Source: Defluviitaleaceae bacterium
Lineage (GTDB): Bacteria; Bacillota; Clostridia; Lachnospirales; WRAA01
DNA: 10,079 bases
Direction: 5' to 3'
NCBI GenBank assembly: GCA_009780445.1
Contig: WRAA01000054.1
Coordinates: 1 to 10,079, forward strand
The notes beneath the pieces are model-generated. The model ran no database searches. It was not told where the DNA came from and saw nothing but the letters and a program-made list of their open reading frames with translations. Every line of letters starts with the position of its first letter. The first letter of the stretch is position 1. Both the position numbers and the translations under genes were made by a program. This document shows positions 5,719 to 10,079 of this stretch, in pieces.

Positions 5719-6028
5719 AAGGTTGCTGGAAACGGCGGCAAGCCATGAGCTTAGGGGCTACATACTGAAAGTAGCGCAGGAAGCCAGACCGCTTGGCGCG
5801 AGCCTTAAACTGATTGAGTCGGTTCTTAGGCAGTTGCAGTTCGATATCGAAGAATATGACGTTGTTAACGCCTGCGGATACCTTGCGGGCAAAGGCCTGG
5901 TGCGTATAACGAGCGTCAGCAACAAGACGCAGGGCATAAGCCGCGACATCGTGCATCTGACACCCGAGGGTGAGGATGTTCTGGACGGCACATGCGTCGT
6001 GGACGGCGTGGAAGTTGTAGAGGGGTGA
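5711..6028 (+). CDS. Winged-helix protein, Mu gp26-like (copy 2)
   Basis: This 105-residue protein starts with GTG at 5711, overlapping copy 1 by 8 nt, with a G-run at 5697-5701 as the probable ribosome binding site. It starts NRRLLETAASHELRGYILKVA, continues ESVLRQLQFDIEEYDVVNACGYLAGKGLVRI, and ends IVHLTPEGEDVLDG followed by VDGVEVVEG. This is closer than copy 1 to the usual gp26-type pattern (N-terminal R-LLE, wing LT-xG-DVxxG, V-GV tail). It sits 4 nt before the gp27-like small-terminase gene, preserving the Mu 25-26-27 order. I infer that copy 1 arose by tandem duplication or acquisition and that copy 2 is the orthologue. The biochemical function is unknown; DNA binding is suggested only by the fold. 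Confidence 0.85.
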   Translation: MNRRLLETAASHELRGYILKVAQEARPLGASLKLIESVLRQLQFDIEEYDVVNACGYLAGKGLVRITSVSNKTQGISRDIVHLTPEGEDVLDGTCVVDGVEVVEG

Positions 6029-6032
6029 GGCC

Positions 6033-6584
6033 ATGCCGAAGAACCGAAGCCACGGCAAGATAGACAAGCTTCCCGACACAATCAAGAAGGCCGTCGAGAA
6101 CAAGCTCCTGGAAGGCTATACCTATCAGCAGATATCCGACCACTTGAAGGAGCTTGGACACGATGTCCACTACTCCAGCGTACACCGTTACGGCAAACCC
6201 TTCCTGAAGCAGTTTGAATCGGTGCGGATGGCGAAGGAGTTCGCCCAGCTGCTGGCTGAGGACAACGCCGAACGCCCGACGACTGAGCTGCACGAGGCCA
6301 ACAATGCCTTGATAAGCCATCTGCTTATGGAGATGCTTGTGGACGAGGCTAAACCCGCGGAGGCGAAGCTAAAGACCTACAGGGCGATAGCCAAACTACA
6401 GACAGCCCAAGTGCAGAACGAGAGGCTGAAAATCACCAGCCGCAAGGAGGCAGGCACCGTCAGAGCCGCCATGAACATGCTAAAGGAGCGTGTGTTCAAG
6501 GAGATACAGGACAATCACCCCGATGTGGTGGAGCTGATGGTCAGGATTGCCGACGAAGTGACGGCGGAATCCGGTCAAAATTAG
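6033..6584 (+). CDS. Mu gp27-like small terminase protein (DUF3486)
   Basis: This 183-residue protein is typical in length for the family. The N-terminus KNRSHGKIDKLPDTIKKAVENKLLEG followed by YTYQQISDHLKELGHDVHYSSVHRYGK is the diagnostic DUF3486 pattern: a basic start, 'IDKLP', then a helix-turn-helix with S-V-RY. The rest is helical, with a coiled-coil-like central part and an acidic C-terminus. In Mu, gp27 acts as the small terminase subunit, recognising the pac site and handing DNA to the large subunit gp28. The start ATG 6033 has AGAGGGGTGAGG immediately upstream (6019-6030). What follows is unusual: the large terminase is not directly downstream but separated by a 221-bp gap and a further HTH gene, and the large subunit does not look like Mu gp28. 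Confidence 0.9.
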   Translation: MPKNRSHGKIDKLPDTIKKAVENKLLEGYTYQQISDHLKELGHDVHYSSVHRYGKPFLKQFESVRMAKEFAQLLAEDNAERPTTELHEANNALISHLLMEMLVDEAKPAEAKLKTYRAIAKLQTAQVQNERLKITSRKEAGTVRAAMNMLKERVFKEIQDNHPDVVELMVRIADEVTAESGQN

Positions 6585-6805
6585 ACCCTGCCGTAATAGC
6601 GCGTATAACGCACGTGGTGCGGCTTAGTTCTTCACACATAGCGAAGTGCGAAAATTATCCCGCGAACGAATCTAAACGGCTTCTAAACACAAAATAAACG
6701 GCATTGCGTGTGCGTTGTAACTCACGACGTGCAAATACCCCGTCATGCCCAGAAGATTGTCCACAAAAACATTAAGCACAGGTTCTAACCAAACGGGGTG
6801 ATAAG
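6585..6805. other. 221-bp non-coding seam between small- and large-terminase genes
   Basis: This is the longest gap in an otherwise tightly packed late operon, and I see no credible open frame in it. It contains a short inverted repeat CGCAC-GTG-GTGCG (6609-6621) and an imperfect hairpin with 10-bp arms TGTGCGTTGT (6709-6718) and ACGACGTGCA (6724-6733), which uses three G-U pairs and a 5-nt loop. TAAACGGC occurs twice (6673-6680, 6695-6702), with a related CTAAAC between. The base composition is more A-rich in 6650-6700 than in the flanking genes. None of the hairpins is followed by a T-run, so they are not obvious terminators. Candidates are a relic of replaced DNA, a late promoter or leader, or a packaging (pac) site. 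The sequence alone does not decide. Confidence 0.6.
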
Positions 6806-7120
6806 ATGCGTAGGAATGACTGGAGACAACAAGCGGAGAAGCTGTACTTCGGTGAATGTAAGTCGATATCGGACATCAGCTGTGCCGTTGGGGTGTCCAA
6901 GGTAAGCCTGTCGAAGTATTTCAACTCCCTGCCACAGTATACCACAGAAAAGAACCAGCGTATAGAGCAACATAGAGCCAGCCGCAAATCGTACTCCAAG
7001 GAACACAAGAGAGCGAGCCGCCGGAAGAACCGCTATGGCAGTATCTGCGGCGACACCATACGGCGCGAACATGCAACGGCAGTGAAAATTCTATCGGGGG
7101 AGCGTTTTTGCAATGAATAG
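6806..7120 (+). CDS. Small basic helix-turn-helix protein (second small-terminase candidate)
   Basis: This 104-residue protein starts at ATG 6806, with ACGGGGTGATAAG just upstream, and overlaps the large-terminase start by 8 nt. An N-terminal HTH reads WRQQAEKLYFGECKSISDISCAVGVSKVSLSKYFNSLP (residues about 5-43), resembling the HTH of small terminases and of sigma-region-4-like phage proteins. It is followed by a very basic segment (residues about 47-76, rich in Arg/Lys/Ser) and a C-terminal DTIRREHATAVKILSGE. The tight coupling to the large terminase is where siphophages place their small terminase subunit. A Mu gp27-like small terminase is already present upstream, so this may be the original partner of the large subunit, or a DNA-binding helper or regulator. 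The family is not firmly recognised. Confidence 0.8.
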   Translation: MRRNDWRQQAEKLYFGECKSISDISCAVGVSKVSLSKYFNSLPQYTTEKNQRIEQHRASRKSYSKEHKRASRRKNRYGSICGDTIRREHATAVKILSGERFCNE

Positions 7121-8642
7121 CATCTTCACAGAGTTTAGAGACCATTTCCAAAGTGCAAACAACCCTGATACGGACAAGTACAAGGCGGCACAGGATTCCT
7201 TTTGGGCGTACTGTAAGCTGCTGGATCCCAAGTTTTTCAAAGACGGCCGCCCACATCTGCGAACCATTGCAGAAACGTTGCAAGCTCTGTACGAGGGGCG
7301 TATACGCAAGCACACAGACCGATCTCCTTGGCAAATATACACCAAGGCCGAGACAAAGGAGATTTTCGCGGGCAGTGGTGATGACAACATCATCTGCAGA
7401 CAGCTTATGATGAACATACCGCCGAGACACGGCAAGTCCTACAGCTTGACCTTGTTTACACAATGGATGCTTGGGAAAAGCACACAGAACAAGGTCATCA
7501 CCGTGTCGTATAATGATATCCTCTCGACAAGGTTTTCAACAATGGTTCGTGACGGCATCGACGCGACCAAGATTGACAAGAGCTGGGTCATCTTCGCGGA
7601 CGTGTTCCCAAGTGTAAAAATCAAAGACGGAGACGGCGCGAAGCAGATATGGGCTTTGGAAGGCTCTTTTTTTAATTACCTCGGCACGGGCTTTGGCGGC
7701 ACTATCACGGGCATTGGCTGTAACATCGGTATCATTGACGATCCTGTCAAGAACGCGGAGGAAGCGTACAATGACAATGCGTTAGAGAAGCAATGGATGT
7801 GGTACGGCGATACATTTGTGTCACGCCTTGAAGAGGGCGCGATACAGATTGTCAACATGACGCGCTGGTCCACAAAGGATATATGCGGGCGGATACTTAG
7901 CAGTGATGACGCGCCCGATTGGTATGAGCTTACAATGCAGGCTTATAACCAAGAAACCGGCACTATGTTATGCCCAGAGCTTTTAAGCTACAAAAGCTAC
8001 ATGAAGAAAAAGCGCGTTATGTCACCCGATATCGCCGAGGCCAACTATCAGCAGGAGCCTGTAGATGTGCAGGGCAAGCTGTATACCACGTTAAAAACGT
8101 ATACCGAACTGCCCAAGGACAGCCGCGGTCGCCTGCTTGCGGAGCGTACCATCAACTACACAGATACCGCCGATACAGGCAAGGACTTCCTGTGTTCCAT
8201 CAATGCCATCGAGTACAACGGCGAGGCATACATCACCAATGTATTGTTCACCGACAAACCTATGGCCGTGACAGAGCCGCAGCTTGCCAAGATGCTTAAC
8301 ACAGACAACGTCAACATTGCCTATATCGAGAGCAACAGCGGAGGCGCGGGGTTTGCGCGTAATGTCGAGAGGCTGATGTGGAATGAGTACCGCAGCAAGA
8401 AAACGGTTGTCCGGACATTCCACCAGAGCAAGAACAAACAGGCGCGGATCCTGGCTAACAGCAGTTATGTTATGGAACACATCTACTTCCCCGTAAACTG
8501 GGCGATACGCTGGCCGGAGTTCTACAAGGCTCTAATGACATACAAGGCCAAGGGCGGCAACAAACACGACGATGCCGCGGACGGTCTCACAGGCATTGCC
8601 GAACATATCGGCACAGAGGCTGAAATTGAATTTCTGACATAG
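7113..8642 (+). CDS. Terminase large subunit (TerL: packaging ATPase and nuclease)
   Basis: This 509-residue protein has an N-terminal ATPase with the terminase Walker A variant PPRHGKS (residues 103-109) and Walker B NIGIIDDP (D209, D210). Its C-terminal RNase H-like nuclease shows the three expected acidic positions: D351 in YTDTADTGKD (with D358), E406 in YIESNSGG, and D486/D487/D490 in HDDAADGL. Together these drive DNA translocation into the prohead and cut the DNA at headful or unit ends. The sequence style (PPRHGKS, TxxTRWSTKDICGRIL) is that of siphophage terminases paired with SPP1-like portals rather than Mu gp28, though I could not run a search. GGGGGAG (7096-7102) precedes ATG 7113. 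It is coupled to the HTH gene upstream and is followed by the portal gene. Confidence 0.95.
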   Translation: MNSIFTEFRDHFQSANNPDTDKYKAAQDSFWAYCKLLDPKFFKDGRPHLRTIAETLQALYEGRIRKHTDRSPWQIYTKAETKEIFAGSGDDNIICRQLMMNIPPRHGKSYSLTLFTQWMLGKSTQNKVITVSYNDILSTRFSTMVRDGIDATKIDKSWVIFADVFPSVKIKDGDGAKQIWALEGSFFNYLGTGFGGTITGIGCNIGIIDDPVKNAEEAYNDNALEKQWMWYGDTFVSRLEEGAIQIVNMTRWSTKDICGRILSSDDAPDWYELTMQAYNQETGTMLCPELLSYKSYMKKKRVMSPDIAEANYQQEPVDVQGKLYTTLKTYTELPKDSRGRLLAERTINYTDTADTGKDFLCSINAIEYNGEAYITNVLFTDKPMAVTEPQLAKMLNTDNVNIAYIESNSGGAGFARNVERLMWNEYRSKKTVVRTFHQSKNKQARILANSSYVMEHIYFPVNWAIRWPEFYKALMTYKAKGGNKHDDAADGLTGIAEHIGTEAEIEFLT

Positions 8643-8657
8643 GGGGCGGTGCGTTTG
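8642..8657 (+). promoter_or_regulatory. Ribosome binding site deciding a TTG start for the portal gene
   Basis: GGGGGCGG (8642-8649) overlaps the terminase stop and sits 5 nt before an in-frame TTG at 8655. The next ATG (8667) is 17 nt from it, and GTG 8649 overlaps it, so TTG is the best-placed start. A nearly identical leader, GGCGGTGTGTTTGT (3538-3551 versus 8645-8658, 13 of 14 identical), precedes the mor coding region. Confidence 0.6.
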
Positions 8658-10079
8658 TCACACAACATGGAAGCCATACACTCGCGGCTGCGGGACGGCG
8701 GCTATGCCATTAATTCAGACTTCATCCTCGAGATGATCGCGGAACACGACACAGAGGTTATGCTGAAGGGTGTGCGCTACTACCAAGGTTACGGCGACAT
8801 CACCAAGCGCGAGATGTACTATTACGACAGCAACAAACAGCGCGTGACGGACGAGACCAAGACCAACAAGAAGCTGGTCAACAACTGGCATAAGCTGCTG
8901 GTAGATCAGAAGGTCAGTTATCTCGTGGGCAGGCCGATGGTGTTTTCAATTGACAGTGGACAATTGACACCGGACAATGATTTTGCTGACAAGATAGAGT
9001 TGCTTCTTGGGGATGAATGGGATGATGTTGTGGCGGATATTGCCACCAATACCAGCAACAAGGGTACGGAGTGGCTGCATGTCTACATTGACCGGCAGGG
9101 CTACTTTAAGTATGCCATCGCTCCGGCGGAGGAAGTTATACCTGTTTACGAATCAGCCTTACAGAAGAACTTGGAGGCTGTCCTTCGGTACTATAGTGTC
9201 AGGAGGGGCGGCAAGGATCGTTACCGCGCCGAGTGGTGGACAAGGGAAACCGTCACCGTCTACATAGAGGGCGAGGACGGAGGGTTTGTTCTCGACACCG
9301 CCGAAGCTGAAAACCCGGCACCGCACTACAATCACGGCACAGCACCAAGCGGTTGGGGCAAGGTGCCGTTTATCGAGTTCCCCAACAACAGCTTCCGAGC
9401 GAGTGACATTACGGTTACAAAGACGTTGGTGGACGAGTACGACGAAGCCTTTTCCGACTTCGCCAACAACAACGCCGAGGTGCAGGAAGTAATCATGGTA
9501 CTGAAAGGCTATGAAAGCACCGACCTTGCCACGTTCAAGCAGAATCTGGCATACTACAAGGCTATCAAGCTGCGGGCGGACAATCACAGCGGTGTGGACA
9601 AGCTGGAGCTTAGCATCCCAGTCGAAGCAAAGAAGGAGCTGCTGGACAGGCTGGAAGAGAATATCTTCATGTTCGGCCAAGGCGTGAACATCAAGACCGA
9701 CCGCTTCGGCAACAGCCCGTCGGGCGCGAGTTTGGAGTTTCTGTATACGTCGCTGGATCTTAAAGCCTCCATGATGGAACGGAAGTTCAGGCGCAGCGTA
9801 AAGCGTCTGTTGTGGTTTACGACAAGCTACATCAACATGGAGTTCGGAAAGAACTACGACAGCAACAATGCCCAGGCTTCATTCCGCAGGAACATGGTAC
9901 TCAACAACAAGGAGATCGTGGAGACGCTGAAAGCCTCCCGCGACATGATCAGCGACGAGAGCATCGTCAGCCTGCATCCCATGGTTGAGAACACGAACTA
10001 CGAGTATCAGAAGCTGCTGGAGCAGCGCGAAGGCCGCGCCGACAAGGCTGTTGACCTCACCAAGGTAAACATCCATGAA
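8655..10079 (+). CDS. SPP1 gp6-type portal protein, 3' truncated by window end
   Basis: The open frame continues without a stop from TTG 8655 to the window edge, giving 475 residues; the family is usually about 450-520. The N-terminal part has KGVRYYQGYGDI (38-49) and the hallmark NNWHKLLVDQKVSYLVGRP (76-94), both typical of the Phage_prot_Gp6 family. The middle includes the clip/wing-like VPFIEFPNN followed by LVDEYDEAFSDFANNN, and the segment after FGQGVNIKTDRFGNSPSGASLEF matches the stem region of these portals. The portal dodecamer forms the DNA entry vertex, docks the terminase and connects to the tail. It follows the large terminase by 12 nt, the usual packaging order. A heptamer repeat lies inside the coding sequence and encodes residues 99-108. 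The C-terminus lies beyond the window. Confidence 0.93.
   Translation, partial: MSHNMEAIHSRLRDGGYAINSDFILEMIAEHDTEVMLKGVRYYQGYGDITKREMYYYDSNKQRVTDETKTNKKLVNNWHKLLVDQKVSYLVGRPMVFSIDSGQLTPDNDFADKIELLLGDEWDDVVADIATNTSNKGTEWLHVYIDRQGYFKYAIAPAEEVIPVYESALQKNLEAVLRYYSVRRGGKDRYRAEWWTRETVTVYIEGEDGGFVLDTAEAENPAPHYNHGTAPSGWGKVPFIEFPNNSFRASDITVTKTLVDEYDEAFSDFANNNAEVQEVIMVLKGYESTDLATFKQNLAYYKAIKLRADNHSGVDKLELSIPVEAKKELLDRLEENIFMFGQGVNIKTDRFGNSPSGASLEFLYTSLDLKASMMERKFRRSVKRLLWFTTSYINMEFGKNYDSNNAQASFRRNMVLNNKEIVETLKASRDMISDESIVSLHPMVENTNYEYQKLLEQREGRADKAVDLTKVNIHE
8950..8977 (+). repeat. Four-unit heptamer repeat inside the portal coding sequence
   Basis: The 28 bp read TTGACAG TGGACAA TTGACAC CGGACAA, which is two 14-bp copies matching at 12 of 14 bases. 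The units alternate TTGACA(G/C) and (T/C)GGACAA, and the first and third are offset by exactly 14 bp. The tract encodes portal residues 99-108 (IDSGQLTPDN) just after the conserved YLVGRP segment. The copy upstream of mor (3513-3526) has the same heptamer type on the opposite strand. Confidence 0.7.

Noticed and set aside
6756..6763. Single ATTGTCCA as another member of the heptamer repeat
   Set aside because: Only one unit is present, which is expected by chance in 10 kb.
7153..7410. Alternate-frame + strand open frame within the large terminase
   Set aside because: It has no binding site, overlaps the conserved ATPase region, and its composition is typical of a shifted frame.
9159..9680. 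Reverse-strand open frame of 173 residues within the portal gene
   Set aside because: It is antisense to a continuous, family-matching portal frame. Its hydrophobic Val/Leu pattern is typical of antisense translation.

Overview
This window is the early-to-late junction of a Mu-like (transposable) prophage or phage. All genes are on the + strand and tightly packed, often with 4-8 nt overlaps. Strong AGGAGG-type ribosome binding sites, frequent GTG and TTG starts, a SleB-type cell wall hydrolase and 'stalk' (copper amine oxidase N-like) domains on two peptidoglycan enzymes suggest a host in the Bacillota (Clostridia or Negativicutes). The host assignment is inference, and no host genes are visible.

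Early region (1-3975). It opens with the C-terminal end of a probable MuA-type transposase, followed by a MuB-type AAA+ ATPase with an N-terminal helix-turn-helix. A 75-residue two-helix membrane protein comes next, then Gam (DNA-end protection) and GemA/gp16. Two small unknown proteins follow, then a cell wall hydrolase, which is unusual in this position, and a Mor/C-family transcription activator closes the operon.

Switch region (3976-4095). A 15-bp perfect dyad (GTTGAGATTCTCAAC) lies just upstream of a strong intrinsic terminator. A weak -10-like element overlaps the left arm of the terminator. I read this as a possible Mor-dependent late promoter built so that early transcripts stop and late transcripts start inside the hairpin and escape it. 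This is a hypothesis.

Late region (4096-10079). It holds an Amidase_3 endolysin with a C-terminal stalk domain and a membrane-anchored coiled-coil protein at the Mu gp25 position. Two tandem winged-helix proteins of the Mu gp26 type follow, then a Mu gp27-like (DUF3486) small-terminase protein. After a 221-bp non-coding seam come a small basic HTH protein, a large terminase, and an SPP1 gp6-type portal that runs off the window. The packaging genes after the seam look like the siphophage (SPP1-like) type rather than Mu gp28/gp29, so the phage appears to be a mosaic.

Most notable: (i) the same 63-residue stalk domain sits at the N-terminus of the early hydrolase and the C-terminus of the late endolysin, aligning without gaps; (ii) the terminator and possible promoter overlap after mor; (iii) the packaging-module seam leaves two candidate small-terminase genes; (iv) a TTGACA/TGGACAA-type heptamer repeat occurs in an intergenic spot and, in opposite orientation, inside the portal coding sequence. 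No tRNA, rRNA, CRISPR array or insertion sequence was seen.
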